Shown here: positions 1-5,684 of the stretch, piece after piece
How the letters are laid out: the number at the start of each line of letters is the position of its first letter
How positions within the stretch are numbered: position 1 is the first letter of the stretch
Origin: Candidatus Puniceispirillum sp.
GTDB taxonomy: Bacteria; Pseudomonadota; Alphaproteobacteria; Puniceispirillales; Puniceispirillaceae
DNA: 5,684 bases
Direction: 5' to 3'
NCBI GenBank assembly: GCA_018668795.1
Contig: JABJBD010000203.1
Coordinates: forward strand, 1 to 5,684
Notes under the pieces: model-generated
Seen by the model: only the letters and a program-made list of their open reading frames with translations
The model's database searches: none
Told to the model about the DNA's origin: nothing
Position numbers and translations under genes: made by a program

Positions 1-1009
1 CAGCTGAAGACAGATAGGTCATAAATTTTGCAACGCCTTTATATTCTTCGGCATCATGACCTTTCAAAACCCACAATGTACCACCACCGATGATGCTGTT
101 CTGTGGCTTGGAAGCAACAGCTGTATCAAGCGGCAACATGGTCTGGGCAAAGTTGAATTTAGCCTGCTTTTTGATGCTGCCATAATAGGCTGATGAATTC
201 ATCCACATGCCACATTCACCATTGGTGAACATTGACAGGCTATCACCGCGACGTCCGCCATAAACAAACAGATTGTCTTTTGACATATCGGCAATACGAC
301 CAAGGATGTTTTTGACATGGTCATTATTGATTGTCAGTTCGGCATCAAAACCGGCAAAGCCGTTCTGTTTGGTGCCGATCTGTACGTCATGCCATGTTGA
401 ATAGTTTTCAATCATGACCCATGACTGCCAACCGAAGCTGAAACCACATTTATAGCCAGCATCAACTAGCTTGCGAGACGCCGCTTCGACATCATCCCAA
501 GATTTAGGAACGCTAGACACGCCTGCTTTGTCAAAGGCGTCCTGATTATACCAGAGCACAGGAGTAGAGCTGTTGAACGGCATCGATAGCAATTCACCAT
601 CAGGGGTCTGATAATAGCTGATAACAGCAGACAGGTAATCACCTTTATCAAATGGCTCGCCTGCATTATTCATGACCTGTTCAACAGGCATGATCGCGCC
701 TTCGGCGGCCATCATGGTTGCGGTACCAACCTCAAAAACCTGCACGATATGCGGCTGTTGTTTCGCGCGGAAAGCGGCAATCGCACTGGTCATAGTTTCG
801 GTATAGTTACCTTTATATACAGGTACGATTTTATAATCTGACTGTGTGGCGTTAAAATCTTCAGAGATTTTGTTAACGCGTTCGCCGTTAACACCGCCCA
901 TCGCATGCCACCACTGCACTTCCGTAGCAGCAGATGCAGCAAAAGATACCGTTCCCATAACAATGGAAACAGCCGCAGCTATGGCGGGTGTGGATATTAA
1001 TTTTTTCAT
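1..1009 (-). CDS. ugpB: sn-glycerol-3-phosphate ABC transporter, periplasmic binding protein UgpB (C-terminus off left edge)
   Basis: This is the periplasmic receptor that captures sn-glycerol-3-phosphate, and in some species glycerophosphodiesters, for the UgpAE-UgpC ABC importer. Translating the minus strand from the ATG at 1009-1007 gives 336 uninterrupted residues to the window edge; E. coli UgpB has 438, so about 100 are missing. Residues 1-28 look like a Sec signal peptide: MKK, a hydrophobic stretch, then a likely cleavage site at ASAA. The mature part follows E. coli UgpB closely as I remember it: WWHAMGG (33-39), DYKIVPVYKGNY (58-69), FEVGTATMMA (92-101), PFNSSTPVLWYN (144-155), KCGFSFGWQSW (187-197) and IIGGGTLWV (306-314). 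The ligand-site positions Tyr65, Glu93 and Ser147/148 appear present. The start is supported by a GGGAGC ribosome site five bases upstream. The gene is divergent from the PEPC gene. Alphaproteobacterial ugpB is usually followed by ugpA, ugpE and ugpC, which would lie left of base 1. Family identification is confident; exact ligand preference is inferred. Confidence 0.95.
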   Translation of the reverse strand, partial: MKKLISTPAIAAAVSIVMGTVSFAASAATEVQWWHAMGGVNGERVNKISEDFNATQSDYKIVPVYKGNYTETMTSAIAAFRAKQQPHIVQVFEVGTATMMAAEGAIMPVEQVMNNAGEPFDKGDYLSAVISYYQTPDGELLSMPFNSSTPVLWYNQDAFDKAGVSSVPKSWDDVEAASRKLVDAGYKCGFSFGWQSWVMIENYSTWHDVQIGTKQNGFAGFDAELTINNDHVKNILGRIADMSKDNLFVYGGRRGDSLSMFTNGECGMWMNSSAYYGSIKKQAKFNFAQTMLPLDTAVASKPQNSIIGGGTLWVLKGHDAEEYKGVAKFMTYLSSA

Positions 1010-1014
1010 TGTTT

Positions 1015-1020
1015 GCTCCC
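1015..1020 (-). promoter_or_regulatory. ugpB ribosome binding site
   Basis: GGGAGC on the minus strand sits five bases upstream of the ATG at 1009-1007 and decides the start of ugpB. It is also the first part of a 10-base word, GGGAGCAAAC, that recurs on the opposite strand upstream of the PEPC gene. Confidence 0.7.
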
Positions 1021-1058
1021 TTGTAAATTATTATGTGTCACCTCATACAACCACAACA
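1020..1058 (-). promoter_or_regulatory. Candidate ugpB promoter
   Basis: On the minus strand, TTGTGG (1056-1051) could serve as a -35 box. After an 18-base spacer, AATAAT (1032-1027) matches the -10 consensus TATAAT at five of six positions. The -35 keeps only the TTG of TTGACA, so the match is weak there and an activator may be needed. If used, transcription would begin near 1021-1019, directly at the GGGAGC ribosome site, giving a very short leader of about 10-12 bases. The same arrangement is repeated in front of the PEPC gene, which raises confidence somewhat. Confidence 0.4.
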
Positions 1059-1078
1059 GCAATCATATTTTGGACACT

Positions 1079-1101
1079 AACTTAAATTTAAATTTTAAGT
1101 T
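1079..1101. repeat. AT-rich inverted repeat upstream of ugpB
   Basis: Two perfect 8-base arms, AACTTAAA (1079-1086) and TTTAAGTT (1094-1101), flank a 7-base A/T spacer. The centre is about 70 bases upstream of the predicted ugpB transcription start, where an activator, a global DNA-bending protein or an UP-like element could act. Because the stretch is nearly all A and T, such symmetry arises easily by chance, so an operator role is only a suggestion. Confidence 0.35.
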
Positions 1102-1260
1102 TTTATTAAAGACAAACCTAACACGCATGATGCAGGAAACCTATATGAAATATTTGTTTTCGTTTACTATCAAAAGATGCGTATCGATAACGCCATGAAC
1201 ATCACTTAAATAGAACGGCGTAAACAATCCTGCCATAGCATCTCAAAGATTTTTAACGTA

Positions 1261-1310
1261 TGTTGTGGCAAATAGCCTGTAGAATGATATTTTAAAGCTG
1301 GGGAGCAAAC
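1261..1310 (+). promoter_or_regulatory. Candidate promoter of the PEPC gene
   Basis: TTGTGG (1263-1268) and GATATT (1286-1291) are separated by 17 bases. Each is a partial match to the sigma-70 consensus (three and four of six positions). Transcription would begin near 1298-1300, just before GGGAGCAAAC, giving a leader of about 40 bases. The case rests mainly on its likeness to the module in front of ugpB rather than on the boxes themselves. Confidence 0.35.
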
Positions 1311-1327
1311 CGGTAGATAACCAATCT

Positions 1328-1332
1328 GGCGG
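1328..1332 (+). promoter_or_regulatory. Ribosome binding site favouring the second ATG of the PEPC gene
   Basis: GGCGG ends nine bases before ATG 1342, a workable spacing, but directly touches ATG 1333. This favours a start at 1342 (922 residues). No other start codon lies upstream in frame before the TAA at 1318-1320. Confidence 0.45.
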
Positions 1333-1341
1333 ATGAGAATC

Positions 1342-4110
1342 ATGACTGTAAAGCAACTTAAAGCCGACCTTCTGGACAGACTCGACGCCTTTCGCAAGCA
1401 AGGCAAACATGTTTCAGATATTAACCCCATTCTGGCACTTGCTGATGAGATCAGCGACAAGCTGTATAAAGGCCAGATAAGCCAGGAAGAAGTGAATGAC
1501 TTTCTGGCGCATATGGGAAGCGAGCTTTGGGATCAACAAACAACCCGCCTGCATGTCAAGACTGGTCGCGACCAAAATGACGTAAATATTCTGGATGCAA
1601 TTGATCTAGGCGCCCTTGATGTCGGCAAGCCTGTCTATCATGCGGTGTTTACCGCACATCCGGTTTTTGCGCTGGAAAAAGAAAAATCTGCTGTCTTGTC
1701 TCAGGCCGCAAGCGATAACAAGTTGGGCACTATGCCTGACGATGCCTATCAGCCGCGAAGCAATATAACATTGCAGGATGAACATGAAGAGGCAATGCAG
1801 GCATTGGGGCATGCCCGCAGCGCGATCCGGTCATTACATCACACCATTCTAACCGCAAAACATGTGGCTGGTGATGCCAGCTGGCGTGATGTTTTGCCTG
1901 TAATGTGCGCGGTATCAACATGGGTTGGTTATGATCTTGACGGGCGTTCGGATATCACATGGCTGGACAGCTTTGCCTTGCGGCTTGTCGAAAAGCGGAT
2001 GGCGCTTGACCTATATCAAGCCGAGCTGTCATCGCATGTTCAATCGCACCCAGATATTGCCGGATTGCTAGATGAACTAGCTGTAGAAAATGATTCCACA
2101 AAGGCTGACATCAAGCGGTTTTCTGATTTGAATGAGGCCAGCTTTGCCAATGCCGTTGACGCTTTGAGCGAACGCAAGAACAAATTAATCAGCAGTGCCG
2201 ATTTTGCCCGTCGGCTACATATGATTGCCAACAATATCGATGATGATGAAACAGCCACGGCGCTGATGGTCATTGCCGGAGATATTGCCAGTCATGGCTT
2301 TGGCATGGGCGAAATTCACCTGCGGATCAATGCTGTACAATTACGCAATGCAATGCGCGCGGTTGATGGCCGTGGTATTTCGCTTTCGGGAGATAATGTC
2401 CAGAACCGCCTGTTGATGGAACGGCTGGCAACACGTATCAAAACCGAATCAGCATGGAAGATCAATTTCCAGAATCTGGATGAAGAAAACGCCACCGCAC
2501 GTCGCCAGTTAATGCTGGCCACCCAATTTATCAAACATGTTGATTGTGACCAGCCTATCCGCTTATTGATTGCCGAATGCGAAAAACCCATCACAATCAT
2601 GAACGCGCTATATCTGGCGCATAAATTCGGCATTGCAGACCGGCTAGATATTTCACCTTTGTTCGAAACAACCTTCGGGCTGGAACATGGGGTGCAATTG
2701 ATCGAACAATTGCTAGGCTATGATGTGTTTTGCGACTATGTGCGTCGCCGGGGACGGCTGGCGATGCAGACTGGCTTTTCCGATGCTGGGCGCTTTATAG
2801 GACAGATTGCTGCCAATCTGGCGATTGAACGGTTACAGTTGAAAATTGCACAGTTAGTCAAAGACCGACTAAATGGCGACGTTGATCTGCTGATGTTCAA
2901 TACGCATGGCGAGTCATTTGGCCGGGGATGTGCCGGCCCGCGCATTGCTGATAGGCAGAATTTTATTCTGACACCACATACCCGGGCGCGATGCAACGAC
3001 ATGGGTGTCCGCATTCATCATCAATCAAGTTTTCAGGGTGGCGATGGCTATCGGATGTTTGGTACGCCGGCATTGGCACAATCGACGATCTACCATCTGT
3101 TTGCCGCCGAAACGGCACAACCAAGCGCCGCTTGGAAGGACGACAGTTTTTATCAGAAAAATGACTTTGCGCTGGATATGTTTCTGGCGCTTAAAGCATG
3201 GCATGAGAAACTGTTTTCCGACCCAAGCTATGTGACCTTGCTTGATATATTTGGTATCAATTTGTTGCCAAAGACGGGATCACGGCCAGCCAAACGGGTT
3301 GTTCAGGTCGGTATGGGCAGACAAGACCCATCAAAGATGCGTGCCATTCCGCATAATGCAATCTTGCAACAGCTTGGGTTTCTGGCGAATGTCATTTCGG
3401 GCTTTGGCAGCGCTGCCCAGATCGATGCGGACCAGTTTGTTGAACTTTATGAAACTTCACCGCGACTACAACAATTACTGGGACATGTGCTGGCGGCAAA
3501 AGAGTTAGGATCACTAAATACGGTTCTGGCCTATGCCAAATTGCTGGATAACGGCTTCTGGATCGATCGTGGCTATCATGGCTATCAACCGCGTAATCTG
3601 CGTGCCTATCGCAAGCTGGGATTCATGCTCAATGATGACAGGCGTACCCGAGCCGCCCGCCAAATTGTCTGGGGTTTGCGTGATGATCTGATCGACCTTT
3701 ATCGCCTATCAAAATCAGTTGGTGAAGAAGATGTCCGGATCAGCGGTGATGAACGTGTCAGTTTGGATATGATTCACGCGGTACGTATCGCGCTTATCAT
3801 CGACTCGCTGGCATTGATCTGCCGCGTACCGCGCTTTGCTGAATCGACGCGCCATAGCAATGAAGATGTCTTACGACAAGCTTTGAGCCTTGATTTTGAC
3901 GAAGCGCAAGCCATCATCCGTCAGGAATTTTCGCTTGATAAAACGAAAAAGTTGCATAGTGACGTTGCCGAGACACAGAATTACCGCGATGCAAGCTATT
4001 CGGATTATCAAGCCATCGCCGAACAGATTTTGGCGCCGCTAGAACGCAATAACCAGATGATCAAACGCATCACGCAGATGATCAGTGGCCATTACGGCGC
4101 GCATGGCTAA
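1342..4110 (+). CDS. ppc: Divergent phosphoenolpyruvate carboxylase family protein
   Basis: PEPC is a cytoplasmic enzyme that joins bicarbonate to phosphoenolpyruvate, giving oxaloacetate and phosphate, to refill the TCA cycle. The frame is intact; length is 925 residues from ATG 1333 or 922 from ATG 1342, normal for the family (E. coli 883). I prefer ATG 1342 because GGCGG at 1328-1332 is nine bases upstream of it but abuts ATG 1333. Numbered from 1333, landmarks in family order are FTAHP (106-110, catalytic His109), WVGYDLDG (197-204), LR at 330-331, PLFET (442-446, metal ligand Glu445), FSDAGRFIG (482-490, metal ligand Asp484), THGESFGRG (524-532, His525 and Arg531), GSRPAKR (649-655), RAIP (670-673) and YAK (734-736). 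The usual YSDSxKDAG lysine is Arg487, and the HGRGGxxGRGG loop is two residues shorter and lacks its first arginine. The C-terminus lacks the RNTG ending of E. coli. The PEPC fold is certain; canonical activity and aspartate regulation are not. Confidence 0.85.
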   Translation: MTVKQLKADLLDRLDAFRKQGKHVSDINPILALADEISDKLYKGQISQEEVNDFLAHMGSELWDQQTTRLHVKTGRDQNDVNILDAIDLGALDVGKPVYHAVFTAHPVFALEKEKSAVLSQAASDNKLGTMPDDAYQPRSNITLQDEHEEAMQALGHARSAIRSLHHTILTAKHVAGDASWRDVLPVMCAVSTWVGYDLDGRSDITWLDSFALRLVEKRMALDLYQAELSSHVQSHPDIAGLLDELAVENDSTKADIKRFSDLNEASFANAVDALSERKNKLISSADFARRLHMIANNIDDDETATALMVIAGDIASHGFGMGEIHLRINAVQLRNAMRAVDGRGISLSGDNVQNRLLMERLATRIKTESAWKINFQNLDEENATARRQLMLATQFIKHVDCDQPIRLLIAECEKPITIMNALYLAHKFGIADRLDISPLFETTFGLEHGVQLIEQLLGYDVFCDYVRRRGRLAMQTGFSDAGRFIGQIAANLAIERLQLKIAQLVKDRLNGDVDLLMFNTHGESFGRGCAGPRIADRQNFILTPHTRARCNDMGVRIHHQSSFQGGDGYRMFGTPALAQSTIYHLFAAETAQPSAAWKDDSFYQKNDFALDMFLALKAWHEKLFSDPSYVTLLDIFGINLLPKTGSRPAKRVVQVGMGRQDPSKMRAIPHNAILQQLGFLANVISGFGSAAQIDADQFVELYETSPRLQQLLGHVLAAKELGSLNTVLAYAKLLDNGFWIDRGYHGYQPRNLRAYRKLGFMLNDDRRTRAARQIVWGLRDDLIDLYRLSKSVGEEDVRISGDERVSLDMIHAVRIALIIDSLALICRVPRFAESTRHSNEDVLRQALSLDFDEAQAIIRQEFSLDKTKKLHSDVAETQNYRDASYSDYQAIAEQILAPLERNNQMIKRITQMISGHYGAHG

Positions 4111-5448
4111 TCACGTTGATCCGGCAATGCTTAGGTCAATCGCCGTGCTAACAATATCTACAAGCTGATCAATTTCGGTATCCGAAATGATAAATGGCGG
4201 CGCGATCAGCACATGGTCGCCTTGCTTGCCGTCAATTGTGCCTTGCATCGGATAGCAAATAAGCCCCAGTTCAAGCGCCTGTTTCTTGATCACTCCAGCA
4301 ATATTGCGGTCGCGCGCAAAAGGTGTTTTGGCACTGCGGTCTTCGACAAGCTCGATGCCACGGAACAGCCCCCGACCACGAATATCACCAACAAAGGGAT
4401 GCTGGCCAAGACGTTCATGCAATCGATCATTCAACAGCTCGCCTTGCTGGCGCACACGCGTGCATAGATCATCATCCAGAATACGATGCATCACCGCCAA
4501 TGACGCCGCACAGGCTACCGGATGACCAAGATAGGTATGGCCATGCTGGAAAAAACCAGATCCCGACGCAATCGCATCATAAATTACATCCGTGCACAGC
4601 GTTGCGCCAATCGGCTGGTACCCTGCGCCCAACCCTTTGGCGATCGTGACAATATCAGGGGTGTTATGTTCCTGTTCACATGCAAAAAATGATCCTGTTC
4701 GTCCCATGCCACACATGACTTCATCAAGTATCAAAAGCACACCATATTTATCACAAATTTGGCGAATACGCGTGAAATAGCCTGGTACTGGTGCCAAGGC
4801 ACCAGCGGTGGCGCCAACGACTGGTTCAGCCAGAAAGGCCATCACATTTTCCGCACCAATCGCCAGAATCTCGGTTTCAAGTTCATTCGCGACGCGCTGG
4901 CCATAGTCATATTCACTTTCGCCATCCTGCTGATTGCGATAAGCATAACATGGGGCGATCAGGCTGGTTTCGGCAAGCAACGTCTCAAAGAAGGAACGCC
5001 GCCAAACATTACCGCCAGCCGCCAAAGCCCCTAGCGTGTTACCATGATAGCTTTGCCGACGTGAAATAATCCGATGACGCTCAGGCTGACCAATTTCAAC
5101 ATAATATTGCTTGGCCAATTTCAACGCTGCTTCAACCGCCTCAGACCCGCTGGAAACAAAATAGACGCGGCTAATATCTTCAGGAGCATTGGCAACAAGC
5201 AGATCAGCCAAAACTTCGGCTGGCTCACTGGTAAAAAAGGAGGTATGCGCAAAAGCAAGCTTTTCGGTCTGTTCAATAATTGCCTTGCGCACTGTATCGT
5301 CTGAATGTCCAAGACAAGACACGGCGGCACCACCCGAAGCATCAAGATATCGCTTGCCTATTTTATCGACAATAAAACAACCATCACCATGTGAAGCAAT
5401 CGCCAGATCTGCTTTGCTGTGACGCGGAAACACTGAATTACTAATCAC
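4111..5448 (-). CDS. Class III PLP-dependent aminotransferase (BioA / omega-transaminase-like, substrate unknown)
   Basis: This cytoplasmic enzyme uses pyridoxal phosphate to move an amino group between an amine or amino acid and a keto acid. It has 445 residues, the usual size for the class III (fold type I) family. Visible landmarks are YLDASGGAAVSCLGH (34-48), the phosphate-binding SSGSEA (99-104), YHG (134-136, whose Tyr stacks on the cofactor ring), AEPVVGATAGA (207-217), LDEV (241-244, Asp242 pairing with the cofactor nitrogen), GMGRTG (247-252), TIAKGLGAGYQPIGA (268-282, Schiff-base Lys271) and HGHTYLGHP (302-310, Thr305 contacting the cofactor phosphate of the partner subunit). All core catalytic residues are present. 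The start is GTG at 5448-5446, backed by AAAAAAGG seven bases upstream; no ATG lies upstream in frame nearby. Members of this subgroup are often named only 'aspartate aminotransferase family'. Diaminobutyrate-, beta-alanine- or other omega-amino acid:pyruvate activity is possible, and the sequence does not decide. It is probably cotranscribed with the membrane-protein gene upstream. Confidence 0.92.
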   Translation of the reverse strand: MISNSVFPRHSKADLAIASHGDGCFIVDKIGKRYLDASGGAAVSCLGHSDDTVRKAIIEQTEKLAFAHTSFFTSEPAEVLADLLVANAPEDISRVYFVSSGSEAVEAALKLAKQYYVEIGQPERHRIISRRQSYHGNTLGALAAGGNVWRRSFFETLLAETSLIAPCYAYRNQQDGESEYDYGQRVANELETEILAIGAENVMAFLAEPVVGATAGALAPVPGYFTRIRQICDKYGVLLILDEVMCGMGRTGSFFACEQEHNTPDIVTIAKGLGAGYQPIGATLCTDVIYDAIASGSGFFQHGHTYLGHPVACAASLAVMHRILDDDLCTRVRQQGELLNDRLHERLGQHPFVGDIRGRGLFRGIELVEDRSAKTPFARDRNIAGVIKKQALELGLICYPMQGTIDGKQGDHVLIAPPFIISDTEIDQLVDIVSTAIDLSIAGST

Positions 5449-5455
5449 GGAAGTA

Positions 5456-5463
5456 CCTTTTTT
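5456..5463 (-). promoter_or_regulatory. Ribosome binding site supporting the GTG start of the aminotransferase
   Basis: AAAAAAGG on the minus strand ends seven bases before the GTG at 5448-5446. It lies in the 20-base gap after the upstream stop codon, so this gene has its own translation start within a likely two-gene transcript. Confidence 0.5.
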
Positions 5464-5468
5464 AAAAT

Positions 5469-5684
5469 TTAAACTGGAGATGTTACCAGCCGTGCGCGGC
5501 GGCGATACTGAAGTAAGACAATCAGCAACAGCATGGCGATAGCTGGCAAATAGAAAATATTTTGTGACATACGATCTGGAGTGTCTAGGTAAATTGTTTC
5601 CAGTGTCACCCTTGTATCGGCATAGAAATCAAAGGTCTGCATTTCCTGGAATAAAGCAGTACCCGGGAACGGTTCTTCGACATA
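5469..5684 (-). CDS. Unrecognised membrane protein, C-terminal 71 residues only
   Basis: An open minus-strand frame enters from the right edge and stops at TAA (5471-5469), giving 71 residues with no start needed inside the window. The first 40 or so residues are polar and acidic/aromatic (for example FDFYADTRVTLETIYLD). They are followed by one hydrophobic segment, about residues 43-59 (IFYLPAIAMLLLIVLLQ), and a short basic tail containing RRRAR. By the positive-inside rule the tail would be cytoplasmic and the preceding part periplasmic. I do not recognise the family. The stop lies 20 bases before the aminotransferase GTG on the same strand, so the two are probably in one operon. An internal ATG (5642-5640) exists, but the frame is open further upstream, so this is most likely the end of a longer gene. 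Confidence 0.6.
   Translation of the reverse strand, partial: YVEEPFPGTALFQEMQTFDFYADTRVTLETIYLDTPDRMSQNIFYLPAIAMLLLIVLLQYRRRARLVTSPV

Larger units (their letters stand above)
1011..1310. repeat. Mirrored two-word module: TGTTGTGG ... GGGAGCAAAC, facing outward
   Basis: The minus-strand copy has TGTTGTGG at 1058-1051 and GGGAGCAAAC at 1020-1011, with 30 bases between them. The plus-strand copy has TGTTGTGG at 1261-1268 and GGGAGCAAAC at 1301-1310, with 32 bases between them. Both words match exactly and in the same order, and each copy reads toward its own gene. The spacers also align in part: TGACACATAATAATTTA against TGTAGAATGATATTTTA is 12 of 17 identical. This suggests a shared promoter type or a shared regulator site, or an old duplication of the promoter. 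Confidence 0.5.
1010..1332. other. Divergent intergenic region between ugpB and the PEPC gene
   Basis: This is a 323-base gap with no convincing gene. It is clearly more A+T-rich than the flanking genes, especially around 1075-1120. It contains a promoter-like module at each end, pointing outward, and an AT-rich inverted repeat at 1079-1101. A 9-base perfect palindrome, GCATGATGC, lies at 1125-1133. The middle part (about 1135-1255) shows nothing else I can name. Short open frames here lack ribosome sites and recognisable protein character. I saw no Pho box, although ugp genes are often phosphate-regulated, and no hairpin followed by a T-run. Confidence 0.8.

Noticed and set aside
1125..1133. 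GCATGATGC palindrome as an operator
   Set aside because: At nine bases with no second copy nearby and no link to either promoter, it is too short to claim as a site.
1013..1198. Possible 61-codon plus-strand gene in the intergenic region
   Set aside because: It starts inside the ugpB leader with no ribosome site, and its Asn/Leu/Lys-rich start simply reflects A+T-rich DNA.
1010..1332. Pho box upstream of ugpB
   Set aside because: I looked for two CTGTCAT-like direct repeats 11 bases apart on both strands; only isolated TGTC/TGACA fragments occur, without the required spacing.
1206..1460. Possible minus-strand small gene overlapping the start of the PEPC gene
   Set aside because: Its first half is antisense to the PEPC N-terminus, there is no ribosome site, and the Ser/Leu/Arg-rich composition is typical of an antisense frame.
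2316..2633. Open minus-strand frame of about 105 codons inside the PEPC gene
   Set aside because: It lies wholly antisense to a well-supported coding region, has no ribosome site and shows no recognisable protein features; other antisense frames inside ugpB, ppc and the aminotransferase were set aside for the same reason.
4085..4135. Bidirectional terminator between the two convergent genes
   Set aside because: Only a 5-base GCCAT/ATGGC stem and a 4-base ATCA/TGAT pair are present, with no T-run on either strand.

Overview
The window looks like ordinary chromosomal metabolism from a Gram-negative bacterium, most likely an alphaproteobacterium. The base composition is moderate (roughly mid-40s % G+C by eye). 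A lineage such as the marine SAR116 group would fit, but that is inference from gene content and style, and nothing in the window fixes the taxon. There are no RNA genes, CRISPR repeats, transposases, phage genes or defence genes.

Layout, left to right. (1) Bases 1-1009, minus strand: the first 336 residues of UgpB, the periplasmic sn-glycerol-3-phosphate binding protein of an ABC importer. The C-terminus and any further ugp genes lie off the left edge. (2) Bases 1010-1332: a divergent intergenic region. It holds two promoter-like modules facing outward that share the same two words (TGTTGTGG, then GGGAGCAAAC about 30 bases later), plus an AT-rich palindrome. (3) Bases 1342 (or 1333)-4110, plus strand: a full-length but strongly divergent phosphoenolpyruvate carboxylase (PEPC) homologue. 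It keeps the PEPC scaffold and several catalytic residues but has altered active-site loops. (4) Bases 4111-5448, minus strand: a class III PLP-dependent aminotransferase with a GTG start. It converges on the PEPC gene with no base between the two stop codons. (5) Bases 5469-5684, minus strand: the C-terminal 71 residues of an unrecognised membrane protein, 20 bases upstream of the aminotransferase and probably in its operon.

How they may fit together: UgpB brings in glycerol-3-phosphate as a carbon and phosphate source. PEPC would supply oxaloacetate from PEP, and the aminotransferase moves amino groups between an amino donor and a keto acid. The mirrored promoter modules suggest that ugpB and ppc could share a regulator or sigma factor; this is inference. 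The two points most worth following are the departures of the PEPC from its family signatures and the matching divergent promoter modules. No new multi-gene system is visible.
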